Positions 11,810 to 23,598 of a DNA stretch of 64,000 bases are shown piece by piece. The translations under genes and the position numbers were made by a program. The notes beneath the pieces are model-generated. The model did no database searches. It saw only the letters and a program-made list of their open reading frames with translations, and was not told where the DNA came from. The stretch lies in contig NC_056527.1 in assembly GCF_019175285.1 (NCBI RefSeq), positions 109,013,129-109,077,128 of the forward strand, given 5' to 3'. How positions within the stretch are numbered: position 1 is the first letter of the stretch; every line of letters starts with the position of its first letter. Origin of the DNA: Sceloporus undulatus (lineage: Eukaryota; Chordata; Lepidosauria; Squamata; Phrynosomatidae).

Positions 11810-13139
11810 CATGATGTGGTGGAACAAGAAGTGCAAGTATGTTTATGTGCTGCTCAATGATGAATGGCCAAATTATTTGTATAGGTATAGATATGTATTT
11901 CATTTGGTACTTTTGTAGATTATAAATGATAAGCACAAACTTGCAGTTTGTGGGCTAAATGGCAGCCCTGCAAACATCCTCTGTGTCCCTCAGAGCCCAG
12001 GAGACTCACCTACGGTACTTTTCTGTTATCACCCATCAGCTGATCATCCATCATCACTCTTTTAGCAGTGCTGATGCAGCCAAGACCACTGTTTTTGTAG
12101 AGTGGGATGCTGGGTGTGAGTATGGACAAAAGAAGAAGCAGATATTAATGGGAAAAAGATGAATGACTGAATGAGAGAGAAATTATAAAGGGTAGAGCCA
12201 TACTTACTGCAGGAAAATCACAGTCTTGGTTGATTTTCACCGTGGGAATGTGATTTCCAGGCCTGAAAAACTATCGACTGTCAACTGTAAGATCTCTCTC
12301 TCTCACACACACATTATACCAGTAATTGTTTGTTTTGAGTGTATCTGTAAGAGCACTTCAGGCCTTTCAAGTCCTTAAATATTTTGAAGTAGGAATTGTG
12401 CACATCATTCTTCTTCCCTTTTACTGTAGAAACAAATATTTCTGGAAAGTTCGGCAAGACAGGATTCATCTTAAGACAGAAAGTGGGTCTTTTAAGTGCC
12501 ATTTGTATCTGCACTCTCTTTTTCTATTTTCCAAGAGATTAATGTTGCACTTCGAATTGACCAGACTTGATTAATATAATACATTATATTTTTAAAAAAT
12601 TAAGAGTCATTCGTTATTATTTTTCAATATTCATTTTTCAACATGCATTAATTTGAATATTTCTTGAACGTTGTTTTATTTTATATCCCATTTCTTACTA
12701 TGCTATAGTACCCACAAGGTGTTTTCTAATTTTTTAAGTAACATAATCACACCTGGCACAACGTATATGTTTTTCAAATTATCTACACTGTAAAAGAGAG
12801 TGAATTCAAATACTTTGGTAAATAGCTTCACAGCAAGTACATCAGAAGATATGGGTGTAAAATAGATATTTTTGAACTCATACCAAAGGCCAGGACTTTA
12901 CATAACCCCAAGGATTGGGGAATGCACTTTGAAAGCTTTGACCTTTTCAATAATTTTCCATCCAGCTGAGAACCGCTAATGAAATTCCCTTAGTTTTAAA
13001 AGAGATTTTCCAGAACACAAGTCTGGCCCACAAATCATTTGGTTCTCTAGACATAAGCATTGGAGACTTGAATAGCTGCCTAGTTTATGAAGGTATGTGT
13101 ACATTGTGTGCAAAAAATATGTGCAAATAACTTCCAAAT
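11810..13139. other. Intergenic, nothing recognised
   Basis: After the integrin poly(A) site. Short (CT)n/(CA)n at 12295-12312; otherwise unique-looking. Confidence 0.45.
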
Positions 13140-13366
13140 GTTGTTGTGTGTCTTCAAGTCATTTCTGACTTACGGGGACCCTAAGGCGAACCTATCACAG
13201 AGTTTTCTTGACAAGGTTTGTTCAAAGGGGGTTTGCCTTTACCTTCCTTTGAGGCTGAGAAAGGATGACTTGCCCAAGCTCACCCAGTGGGTTTTCATGG
13301 CCAAATGGCCATTCAAAACCTGGTCTCTAGAGGCATAGTCCAATAGTCAAACCACTACACTACACT
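13140..13366 (-). repeat. SINE (Sauria type)
   Basis: Reverse orientation: ttgttgtgtgtcttcaagtc, cctaaggcgaacctatcac, then caaaccactacactacac at the head end. Confidence 0.8.
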
Positions 13367-14271
13367 TATCTACCCAAATACCCAAGTTATATGAAATCTC
13401 ATATTGTCTTGAAATTTATTTTAAAAATGCTTAGCTGAAATATAAAGTTATATCAAAATTTAAGTTACGGCATTTAAATGGAATCAAAAAGAGCATTTAT
13501 TAGTTCATTAAAGGGAGACATGGGGAAAAAACAGGAAACGGGAATGTTACAAAAATAACTACAGTTGAGGATAGAGGGTAAAAGATCTGGAGCATGCAAT
13601 AAAAGTTTTAAAAGCTCTTCTAGTTAAATACTGGAGTTTTACATACGTCCCCAGATTTGTCTGGGCTTCTAAATAACTGAAAATAAAACATGATGTTAAT
13701 GGGGTTTGCTCACAAAGCACCTTTTGTGATTTCAAAGCTTTCTGATGAAGATGTGGTGCCCCTCCTACCAAACCAATTCCAGGTATACAGCAAGAATTGC
13801 TCCCACAGTAAGGAGAGGCTCCCACTTCTTTATGTCAAGGCACCTACCTCAGGGGAGGAGCCTAATGGTTTGAGTTCCACAGCATGGCACGCCATATACG
13901 TACGTATGGTAAGATTAAAAACAGACTGGATAAAGCCATCCAATTTGGAATTAATTTGAACAGCTAATGGCACAAGACTTGGGACAATACAGGAATCTCA
14001 GTCATCATACAACTTGACCAGGAAGCAGCTACTCAGTGCTTCCTAGCCCAGGCATGCAGGTACTGGGGTGGGGAAGGGGATCATCCCCAGCAATCTCCCA
14101 CAAATACAAATACAGCCATAGTCGCTGCAGAAGAATAAGACCACTTTGCATCAAGATACAGTTTGGCTATTTCTGTCCATTACATCTTGAGTGGTGGCTT
14201 CCTGCTTTTGGCTGTCAATAATTCCCTGGGCATGCCATTCCCTTTCTCTTTTTCCACTATAGCCCAGCTAT
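13367..14271 (-). other. Probable 3' UTR of gene A
   Basis: No gene or repeat recognised. An AATAAA on the minus strand at about 13493-13498 could end the gene A transcript. Confidence 0.35.
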
Positions 14272-16328
14272 TCACTTGAACTCCAGAGGATCCTCATCTT
14301 TGTTGTGCCAAGCGTGTCTCCTACTCCTCCCTCTCTCCCCTTCTCCCTCCAAGCTGTCCTCTCCATCTCCCAACCAACTTTGTCTGTCACTATCACCTTC
14401 ACTGTCCTGCCACTCCTGTTCTACTCTTGTTTTCCTCTGCCTGAAATTATCCTCTATGGCATTCCTCCACTCTGCTCTTATGTTTTCTTTTTTATCATCC
14501 TGCCAATTGTGCTCCCCACTCTCATCCAGACACTTTCCCTGCATGCTTTGACCACTACCATCATGCAGGACCTCCTCCGTGCATTCTTCTTCATCATCAT
14601 CATCATCATCATCATCATTATCATCTTGACACTCGAGCCTCATGCCTTCATCACCATCCTGCAAACCTTCCTCCACCCTTTCTTCGTCATCATCGATCTG
14701 ACACTCCAGCCTCATGCTGTCAGTGCAATCATCCTGTGACCCCTGCTCCACACCCTCATCCTCTTCATCTCGCCACTGTATCTTCACTCTTTCATCCATG
14801 CCACTTTTCCATTCTTGCCTCATGCTCTCTCTGCTACCATCCTGCAATTTCTGCTCTCCACTCTCATCTCCATCATCCTGCCATTCTACCCTCATTGCAT
14901 CATCCCCATCATCCTCCCACTCCTGTCGGATGCCCTCATCCCCATCTGTGTGCCACTCTTGCCCCACAATCCCTAGACCATTTCCTTGCCACATGCTGTC
15001 CACCTCTCCTCCCACCTCTTGATCCCCAATACTTTCCATGCCGGCACCTTCCCACCCCTCCACCAAAGTCATTGTTTCTCCTCTTCTCACATGGGCTCGT
15101 CGGTGCTGAGAGAGTGCCGATTTCTGCCCAAAACCCCTGCCACAATAAGGGCATCGGAAGGGCTTTTCACCAGTATGGGTGGCTTGGTGCTGAAGGAGAG
15201 CAGAACTGCGCACAAACCCTTTCCCACAATCGGCGCATGAGTAGGGCTTTTGACCAGCATGGATACGCTGGTGTATATGATAGGTAGAGCTGACGCTGAA
15301 GCTCTTCCCACACTGGCTACAGCAGTAAGGTCGTTCACCAGTGTGTGTGCGCTGGTGTTGCAACAGTGCTGAGCTGACACCAAAACTTTTTCCGCACTCA
15401 TCGCACTTGAAGGGTTTCTGCCCTCGGTGCACCCGCTGGTGCTGCTGAAGGTTGGAGCTCTGGTTGAAACCTTTCCCACAGTCCGGACAGCGGAAAGGCC
15501 GCTCGCTCATGTGGATCCTCTGGTGTCGGATGAGATGGGAGCTCTCGGCAAAGTGCTTCCCACACTCCGGGCAGCCAAAGGGCCGCTCACCAGTGTGGGC
15601 ACGGAGGTGGCGGACCAGGTCAGCGCGAAGACGGAATGTCTTGGTGCATTCCCCACAGGAGAAGGGTCGCTCCCCTGAATGGAAGCGCTTGTGCTGGGTG
15701 ACCTTGGAGCTTTGTGAAAAGCATTTTCCACAGATGGAGCAGACATAGGGCTTCTCTCCTGTGTGGATCCGCTTATGCTGAATCAGATCAGAGCTATGGC
15801 TGAAGCTCCGGCCACACTCTGGACAGGTGAAAGGGCGTTCACCCGTGTGAGTCCGTTGGTGGATGATAAGGTTGGAGCTCTGTGAGAAGCCCTTGCCACA
15901 ATGGGTACAGCGGTATGGCTTTTCACCTGTGTGAGAGCGCATATGCTGAACAAGGTGGGAGTCTTGGCGATAGCTTTTGTCACAGTGGGGGCATTTGTAG
16001 GGTTTCTCACCAGTATGGACACGACGGTGCCGGACAAGGTGAGAGCTGTTACTAAAACTTTTCCCACAGTCAGGACAAATGGTGGCTTTGGGCACCTTGT
16101 CATTATCAGAAAGATTGTCCACAGATTCCTGTTCCCCCAAACTTACAAATTCACCATTACTGGCTTCACAATTAGTACTTTCTACCAACCTCTTTTCTGC
16201 CATGACTCCCTTCTCTGGAGAGACTTCATGTTGCTTTTCTGCACCTCTGTGAATCTCCTTGTTTTCTTTCTGTATTTTCTGTGGTTCTTCTTCCTCTTCA
16301 TCATCTTTATTTATCATCTCAATGCCAT
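14272..16328 (-). CDS. Gene A terminal exon, 12 C2H2 fingers and acidic tail
   Basis: Continuous reading frame. Twelve C-x2-C-x12-H-x3-H fingers lie between about 16080 and 15070. The remainder, to 14272, encodes the acidic repeat tail, including a run of eight aspartates from a (GAT)n tract at about 14590-14625. The frame also runs upstream to 16410, but that part lies before the acceptor and is probably intron. Confidence 0.88.
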
Positions 16329-16983
16329 CTGTCAGAACAAGTATACTACAGATTTTTACCTCAGTGTTTCCAATTATACTCAGAATTTTATGTTGCATGC
16401 TCTTGACCATTGGAAAAGCATACTAAATATGTTAAAATCAACAACAACAACAAGAACAACAACAAGAAGAACAAGAACAACAACAGTGAAGCTTGTTTTT
16501 TGAATGAGATTCTCTTTTCCATCTTTATGTCACAATACCTTGCTAGAAAAAATAATGCAAGCTGCTTTGGATAGAAAAAAATTCATCTACCCACAATTCT
16601 ATACTTTAAAGAATAATGATACAATTGTGAGTAAAACTAACATACAGAAAGCAAGTGGCAATCAGTTCTCTTATGCATCAATAAAACTCTTAAAACTAAA
16701 ATGTCCTTTCTCATAGTCCTGGGAATTTGTTCTATATTATGTTCCTTTCGGATGTTTAAAGAAAGCCATAATGAGACGGTGGCTGGCCCAAGATTATTTA
16801 GAAAGTTTATGGCTAAGGCAAGATTTGAAACAAAAGATCCCCTGGTTCACAGTTAGCCATTGCATTACATTCCTCACCTCTTAGCGTCTCCCCTTCACTT
16901 GAATCCTGAAGGTCCAGGACATATGCCTCATTTGCACTTTCCATGCGAGAGATCACAGCAGCATTAGGATCTGGTAAACGTGA
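14272..16983 (-). CDS. Zinc-finger gene A: KRAB-B-like exon plus 12-finger exon with acidic repeat tail
   Basis: Two exons are supported. The upstream exon 16983-16878 (phase 0 in, phase 1 out) encodes [16 protein letters not shown] and later [14 protein letters not shown], resembling the KRAB B-box exon of sauropsid zinc-finger proteins (VISRIE..EPWVPDLQ). Acceptor cag at 16984-16986, donor gtgagg. The last exon 16328-14272 begins after ttctgacag; the split codon G|AT gives D, then GIEMINK and an acidic stretch. Twelve C2H2 fingers follow with TGEKPY-type linkers. A tail of about 270 residues, dominated by D/E and built of degenerate MRxEWQDD-like units, ends at the stop. Inference: a nuclear sequence-specific DNA-binding regulator. 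No KRAB A-box or start codon was found upstream, so the 5' end is missing. By position it may correspond to the ZNF768-ZNF689 group, but it lacks ZNF768's CTD-like heptads. Confidence 0.82.
16441..16496. repeat. (AAC)/(AAG) simple repeat
   Basis: Mixed acaacaacaagaacaac run in the intron just upstream of the gene A terminal exon. Confidence 0.8.
16878..16983 (-). CDS. Gene A upstream exon, KRAB B-box-like
   Basis: Encodes 35 codons plus one base, with VISRMES and [10 protein letters not shown]. The splice donor ctaagag|gtgagg and the poly-C acceptor are good. The phase fits the 16328 acceptor exactly. Confidence 0.68.
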
Positions 16984-17026
16984 CTGTGGGGGGGTGGGAA
17001 AAAAAGATTTGCATAGAATTAGAGTA

Positions 17027-17255
17027 CAGGCAGCCCTTCTTATAAGCGGATTTTTTATACATGGATTCAAGCATCCACAGATTGAAAATGTTCAAAAAAA
17101 AGTATAAATTTCAAGTATCAAAGCTTGATTTTCCATTTTTATAAGGGGCACTATTTTGCTATGTCATTATATTTAACTGGACTTGAACATACACGGATTT
17201 TGTTATACACGGCGGATCTTGGAACCAAACCACAGTGTATAACAAGAGTCCACTG
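17027..17255. mobile_element. pogo/Tigger-like MITE
   Basis: TA-flanked; termini caggcagccc and gagtccactg; internal atacacggattttgttatac. Resembles the MER2 type of Tigger-derived MITEs. Starts only 44 bases from the acceptor of the gene A KRAB-B-like exon. Confidence 0.7.
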
Positions 17256-17481
17256 TATATAGATGTCTAGACTCTGATGAGCTGTTGAAACTCAAAGAGT
17301 AACAGTATCTTAATGTAGTGGAGAATACAACATTCTATAGAATTTTATTCTACGCATTGTATAAGATTTTATAGAATTTTATATTATATGTTGTATAAGA
17401 TTGTACAGAATACAATGGAAAGGATACCTTCCTCCCACATATTCTACAGAGATCCATAATGGCCTCATGCTCACTAATAAC

Positions 17482-17675
17482 TTATTGTTGTTGTTAACTG
17501 CCTTTGTGTCAATCTCGACTCATGGCGACCCTACGGATGAGACATCCCCAGGCCCCCCTGTCCTTTTCTGCTCTGCCCAGCTCCTACAAACTCATATTTG
17601 TGGTCTCTTTAATAAAGTCCATCCATCTAGCATATGGCCTTCCTCTCTTTCTACTTCCTTCTACCTTTCCTAACT
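17482..17675 (-). repeat. BovB (RTE) LINE 3' end, first part
   Basis: Reverse strand: ttaactgcctttgtgtcaat, catggcgaccctacgg, then tccatccatctagcat. Split from 18193-18455 by the CpG-rich MITE. Confidence 0.75.
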
Positions 17676-18192
17676 TGGGTGGGATACAGACCACCCCTTT
17701 GGGGTGGCCTGCACCCGTCCCTTTCCCTGACAGATCGGGGCCTGAGCTGCCACAGTGGCAGCCCAGAGGCCCCGATCTACTGCTTTACCTGGCCTCGGGG
17801 AAGCAGCAAAAGGCTGCTTCCCTGCAGCCTGGAAAGGGGTGTCCTTGGGGCTTCATGATCCAGGACACCCCAACAGCAGCGGGGAGAGAGAGAAAGGGGC
17901 CACTTGGCCCCTTTCTCTCTGTATCACTGGTGCAGCTGTTTAAAAGCTGCACCAGTGATACGCGCGGTGGAAGGAGCTCCAAAACGGAGCTCCAAAACGG
18001 AGCTCCTTCTGGCACCGCTGCACTGTTTGGACGTGACGCGGCTGTTACGTCAAAATGGTGGTGCCCATGTAGACAGGGCGCCGCCATTTTTATGTACTCA
18101 GTTCGTACTAGGGTTAGGAAGCGTCTAAAAAGGACGCTCCCAGGCAACCCTAGCATGTACTGAGTACGTGCTTAATGGCCCGTGTAAACAGG
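17676..18192. mobile_element. CpG-rich MITE, family X copy 1
   Basis: Inserted in a BovB copy. The left end has ggtgggatacagaccacc, the right end cccgtgtaaacaggg; each is a mini-palindrome around a TACA core. GC-rich inside, with local direct and inverted repeats (ggagctccaaaac). Confidence 0.65.
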
Positions 18193-18455
18193 GACATTAC
18201 TGTCTTTTCCAATGATTTATGCCTTCTCATGACATGTCCAAAGTATGACAGTCTACGTCTTGTCATCTTGGCTCCTATGGATATTTCTGGCTTGATCTGC
18301 TCTAGGACCCATTTGTTTGTCCTTTTGGCTGTCCATGGGATCATCAGCACTCTTCTCCAGAACCACATCTCAAATGAGTTGATTTTCCTCCTATCTTCTT
18401 TCTTGACTGTCCAGCTCTCACATCCATACATGTTCACAGGCAATACAATGGTAAT
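18193..18455 (-). repeat. BovB LINE 3' end, second part
   Basis: Minus-strand frame reads YGCESWTVKKEDRRKINSFE and WRRVLMIPWTAKRTN, then YFGHVMRR, the conserved C-terminal end of the BovB reverse-transcriptase protein. Confidence 0.85.
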
Positions 18456-19489
18456 AGGGAATACAAATTATAGAACAGTCTTATCCCACAGATCCTTCCA
18501 CTGAAGACAAGGCTCCTACTGTGCAATATACCATCCATAGAAGGAGCCAGATAAAACTGTCACCCTTGTGCTCCAGCAAAGAGTTCTATATAAGAGATTG
18601 TTTCTAAAACCCAGACCATTCAACACACTCGGTCTCTCACACATGAAGCTATTTTGCACAATGCAAAAATGTTTTGCACAGTGCTGAAGCTATTTTGCAC
18701 AATCCAACTACGGTTTCCTCCCTACACTAGGCTGAGAGGGCTGGGTTCTTCCTTGTCTCCAGTTTGTGCATTCCTGTCATCAATCACAATTGCCTGCCTC
18801 CTTTGCTGGTGTGCCTCCCACCCTTTGCACAGCCCACCTCCCTTTATCTTCTTCTTATGCTGCTCAGTGAGATGCTCCTGCCCCAGCCTTGACCCACCTT
18901 GTCACTTGATGGGGTCTCCCCTGATGTCTTCCCTGTTGGCTTTGTTTTCATTCAAGAGTGGCCATGGGGATGCTGCAAGGTACCTAGCTCTTGAGATCCG
19001 CTAGCAACAGGAAGGTCCCTTCATGATTAAGCCCCTTCTGCAACTGAACTTCCTTCTGAGTCCTTTCTAGGCAGCAGCAACTGTAAAAGCTCTACGGTTT
19101 TAACTCAGTCACTTCCCCTTGTGAGCCATGCAAGATGATCCTCCTTTGCAGAGACGTCCTGATCCCAGAGCACTGCAGCTACAGGATGATGACGATGGTG
19201 TTATTTATCTTGGGAAGAAACTCAGCACATTTGCAATTCCTTCCCCTTGCTGGGAAGTCCTATTTCTTCCCAAATATATTGCCTGCTAGTTTGCTTTTGC
19301 ATGGGATACCTGTTAATGAACTTAATATCACTGGCATGACAAATAGAGTAAGAAGTGGCACATTGTGCAAGTAAAGGACTGACCCTAAACATCAGGAGGA
19401 TAGAAGCTGTGAGTGCATGCCACTGAGTGCATCACTATACATTCCTGGTCCATGGATTATAAAGCAAAAGTAAACTCTGATCCTCTCTT
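18456..19489. other. Intergenic, nothing firm
   Basis: A short local repeat of attttgcacaat at 18648-18705; open frames without family resemblance. Confidence 0.4.
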
Positions 19490-19575
19490 TAATAATAATT
19501 AAAAAATGTTTGTTTATATTTCCCGCCTCTCCCTGCGGATCGAGGCAGGATTACAACATAGTAAAATACAAAGTC
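19490..19575 (-). repeat. L2-like LINE tail
   Basis: tttgtttatatttcccgcct then ctccctgcggatcgaggcag, the reverse of an L2-type terminus. Confidence 0.55.
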
Positions 19576-19853
19576 ATAATAAAAGTTTACAATAATCCCA
19601 AACTCTCCATTCTCCCTAGATCAGGTGAAGTTTTGTTACTTGCAGCAGAACTTACTGTTTACTTGTTTTAAATAATAGTGTAATGAAGTGCCCATTGAAA
19701 TAGCCATCATTTTTTTGCATGGTAAAACAATAAATGTCCATTTCATTCTGATCGTGGCTTAAAATTCAGTTCATTTGGTGGAGTGGAATAGAAAGCATCT
19801 TAATTATTTGAATTACTTACATTGTATCATTAATGTGTACAATGTCTTAAATA

Positions 19854-19880
19854 ACAACAACAACAACAACAACATTTATT
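19854..19880. repeat. (CAA)n simple repeat
   Basis: About eight CAA units before atttatttataatac. Confidence 0.8.
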
Positions 19881-20189
19881 TATAATACTCTTTCCACCAA
19901 AGGACAGTATCTCAGAACACATACAATAAAAAATGAATGATAAAACACCGCACTATAGAATGCTAATATATTAAAATTATATACTAATATGCTAAGAACA
20001 AAAGCAATATTAATGGGAAATAGATAGGAAACAGATAGATAGATCATAAAGATGTTCACAAGAATCTCCTAATCAATTAATTTTGGGTGATTAAGTTTTT
20101 ATCTCTTTCATTCAATGTGTTATCACTATATTATTTTATTATATATTATTTTATTTATTGTTTACATTATTTTATTATTTTATTGCTAT

Positions 20190-20327
20190 TTTATTACTAT
20201 ATTGTAATATTTTAATTCTGTTTTAATGTAAACCCTTTTCTCTGTTTTTAATTGTACTGTTTTAATCTTGTAAGCTGCTCTGAGTCCCAGTTTTGGAGAA
20301 AGGATGGGCGCTATATAAATAAAGCAC

Positions 20328-20371
<44 letters not shown>
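20190..20371 (+). repeat. L2-like LINE 3' end with (ATT)n tail
   Basis: aagctgctctgagtccc, ggcgctatataaataaagca, then (ATT)n. Confidence 0.65.
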
Positions 20372-20679
20372 TACATGTCTCTGAACTCATGAAAGGATGA
20401 GGTGTAGTATCAAAAAGTTTTAAATATAATGCCCTCCACTTGTTTTAATAATGCAATACTCTCGAATGTTTCTATACATCTCACACTCAAATCTACCCTT
20501 TAACATATCCCAAGAAAATGTTGCCAAATTCCAAGATTTCAGGCACTTAGTCATTATATAGTACTTATTTGTGTTCTGAAGCCCATATATCTGCTCATCA
20601 GTTGTTGGTGTTGCTTTAAAGATTGCTGGGATATGTTTTTTAATATTCATTATCAACAACCACTGTTAAAGGGAGAAAG

Positions 20680-20765
20680 AGACGGATGGCACCTTAAAGA
20701 CTAATAAATATTATTACAGCATGAACTTTTATTGACTTATAGCCAGTATCCTCAGAGGAATTGAT
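20680..20765. repeat. Dispersed repeat ('ggcaccttaaagactaat')
   Basis: ggcaccttaaagactaat and gcatgaacttttattgactt, a motif common in reptile repeats; family not assigned. Confidence 0.45.
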
Positions 20766-20864
20766 TAGAGATATACAGTAACAATGACTTTGGATTGTAG
20801 GCTGTGCGAGAGAGGAGCATTAAATGCAAAAAAATAAAGGTAGAAATTTATTTCTCTTGGTCAG

Positions 20865-21049
20865 TTTGTTATTGTGTGCCTTCAAGACCTTTCCGTCTTT
20901 TGGTGACCCTAAGGCAAGGCTATCATGGGGTTTTCTTTGCAAGGTTCTTCAGAATGGGTTTGCCATTGCCATCCTCTGAGGCTGAGAGAGTGTGACTGCC
21001 CAGGATCACCTAGTGGGTTTCCATGGCTGAACCGAGATACTGGAGGCAT
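20865..21049 (-). repeat. SINE (Sauria type)
   Basis: attgtgtgccttcaagacc, ggttttctttgcaagg, gaggctgagagagtgtgact. Confidence 0.75.
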
Positions 21050-21186
21050 TAAATTTCCTCCCAAGCCTCATACTTATAGTATTGTCTTGTGTACTGTATC
21101 TGTACTGAAAACTCATGCCTCTGGTGAAACAAGCATTTTCCACAAACCCTCAGGCTAGAACGTTTCAAGCTGACACAGAACTCTGT

Positions 21187-21386
21187 GGCTACATCTGCAC
21201 TGCAGAAATAATCCAGTTTGACACCACTTTAACTGCATTACAATTCAGTGCTATGGCATCCTGGGAATTGTAGCTTGTTGTGGCTCCAGAGCTCTTTGAC
21301 AAAAATAGTCAAATGTCCCAAAAAAAACTGCAGTTCCCAGAATTCCATAGCACTGAGTCATGGCTGTTAAAGTGGTGTTGACGTCA
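21187..21386. mobile_element. Palindromic MITE, family P
   Basis: ggctacatctgcactgcag..ccagtttgacacc, then the inverse half with ccagaattccatagcactg. Family P recurs many times in this window. Confidence 0.8.
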
Positions 21387-22321
21387 CCGACTCTCACAGC
21401 CAAACCCTTTTGAAAATGATTAAAGGGACACAATTAATCTTCAGATGTTTCATTTGGTCAATGAAGGTAAGGGTTCGGTTCCTGGCTGCCTCCTTCCCCT
21501 TCTTTCACTTTTCCTGCTAATTTTCCTGTTTCAATTTATATGTATTCAAACTCCTTTTTTGGTCCCAAGGAGATGTGGATCGCTGTGCTGATGCGTATCA
21601 GGTTTGTTGTTCCCATTTTGTTTTGTGTTCACAAACCTCTTCGAGTCATTGGTATTCACACATGCCATCATTTAGGGATAAAATGAAATGGCCTCCATTC
21701 ACTTGAACAATACAGAGTGATCTGAATTGATTCGGAAGCTTATTCATGCTGCCTACGATGCGGATTGTTCAGGAAAAGTTGGGGGGAAACTGTATCAAAT
21801 ATCCTGGGTTACGTGGGTTTTTTGCCACATTTTTGAATGCATGGAGTGCATTCAGGACTAAGAAAATAATCGGGGATTCAATATGGATTGTTTTCATAAT
21901 GTGAATGGGATGGGGAGGAAAAAGGAAGACATTGAGGTATCCACCTCCTGCTCTTTTCAACCGAATCTCCTCACTGGTGTCAGCCTTCTAATGGACAAAG
22001 CACATGACTTCAATGGTTTAGCCCCAAACCTTTTTCAGGCATTCCCTATAAATACGAGTGGCCTGCAACGGCTTTCGCACATTTTTCCTGCCTGTGTGAA
22101 GGATAGAGTTTGTGATATTTCTGTCATGAAATGTACAAGTGTCTCCCTATCCTGCATGGGGCACTTGATGAACTCCTTTTAAACATTCACTTTTATCCAA
22201 GATTTTCCAGTGTGAAAAGAAAGAGCATGAAAGACCTTACGTTTAACTGAGCCTGCAAGCCTTGGATTCCCACACATAGAACTTCATTGCAGATGTCCTC
22301 CCATTCATGTTTTTTGTTATA
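21387..22321. other. Intergenic, nothing recognised
   Basis: No gene or repeat recognised. Confidence 0.4.
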
Positions 22322-22462
22322 CAGTTGGCTCTCCACATTTGTGGCTTTGACTTTTGCAGATTTAATTATCTGTGGGTTTGATTAAGATGTTCTCTCTAGG
22401 CATCTCTAGGTCCTCCAGCACAACTCTGCCAGAAATTGACCATAGAGTTGTGCTGGACTACT
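22322..22462. mobile_element. Tigger-like MITE, one half
   Basis: TA then cagttggctctccacatttg; internal ggtcctccagcacaactctg is shared with the element at 24736-25106. Confidence 0.55.
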
Positions 22463-22859
22463 GTAACTACTGAACCTCCTTCTAGTCTTTCTCCCACCCA
22501 CCCTTAATGCAACCCCAGCCACTTTGTATTCACCATTCAAATCATTTTAAAATTTAAAGTAAAATACGTAACGCAAGATAAAATTTTATTTCTAAAGAAA
22601 AATGTCAGAAAATATTTTTTTAAAAACCCTTGAAATAGTAAAATACAAGATAAATGTTTGAGACGGGTGACTATGGGCATTGATCCACAAAATCTAACAA
22701 TGGTGACAGTACCTCTCCTCCCACATGCAAAATGAATAAATAGAAGCTGCTACTAGTTAAATTACTGCCTGGCTGCAGTGAGTAATACACAACCACTGTC
22801 TGATAAAAGGTTGCAAATGTTACCTTAAACATTTCACTGGGTGCCTGGGTTTGTCAAAT

Positions 22860-23080
22860 AATTTGTTTACATTTCTATTTTCTCCCATTGAAAGATGTGT
22901 CCCCACTACCTTGATATTTTTTATGTTCACAACAACCCTGTGAAGTAGGTTTGAATGTAAAGTGGCCCAACATTACACACTGCACAGTTCTTTCTTCTGA
23001 AATACAACCTGCAGCACTTGGTATTTAATGGCAGCCTCCCATCCAAGTACTAACCAGAGATGACCCTGCTTAGCTTCCAC
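22860..23080 (-). repeat. 5S rRNA-derived SINE-like sequence
   Basis: The reverse strand of 23009-23080 matches the 3' 70 bases of 5S rRNA, including ctcccatccaagtactaacc and accctgcttagcttcc. The rest (acaaccctgtgaagtagg) looks like a SINE body. Confidence 0.7.
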
Positions 23081-23301
23081 CAGAGAGGAACTGATGCCTT
23101 CAAGGTATTTAGGAAATACATGAGATCATTAAAACCGCCAAGACATTCCTCTACACTACTTATGGAAGAAAGTGTTTATCAGGCAGGACTAAAATTCCAA
23201 GCAACCAAAAAATGGAGGCGAGTGCTGCAGATTAAAATCTAAGACTGCCATTTTGTATTTTATGAGGGTTCAGCAATTTTATTTAAAATGTATAGAAATG
23301 T

Positions 23302-23598
23302 GTTGTTGTTGTATGCCTTCAGATTGTTTCCAACTTATGGCAACCTTTATTTAAAAGGTATAGAAATGTTTTGTTGCTATTGTGTGCCTTCAAGTGGTTT
23401 CCAACTTATGGCAAACCTATCATGGGGTTTTATTGGCAAGATTTGTTCAGAGGAGGCTTGCCTTAGCCTTTTCCTGAGGATGAGATTGTGACTTGGCCAA
23501 AGCCATGCTCTGGGTTTCCATGGCAGAGTGGGGATTTGAACCCTGATCTCCAGAATCTGAATACAACACCCAAACCTTTACCCATGCTGGCTCACTAT
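23302..23598 (-). repeat. Two overlapping SINE (Sauria type) copies
   Basis: A short copy of the end (23302-23352, ttgttgtatgccttcagatt), then a longer one (23372-23598) starting gttgctattgtgtgcc. Confidence 0.7.

Noticed and set aside
14276-15287. Several long plus-strand frames
   Set aside because: They are mirrors of the finger and acidic-tail exon of gene A on the minus strand.
15070-16080. 84-bp periodicity that could suggest a CRISPR-like or satellite array
   Set aside because: It is the 28-residue period of C2H2 fingers. The same holds for 31265-32475 and 34600-35230.
16329-16410. Upstream extension of the gene A terminal frame
   Set aside because: It precedes a good acceptor (ttctgacag) whose phase fits the 16878-16983 exon, so it is probably intron.
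17504-18163. 219-codon plus-strand frame
   Set aside because: It crosses the border of a BovB fragment and the inserted CpG-rich MITE, so it is chance.
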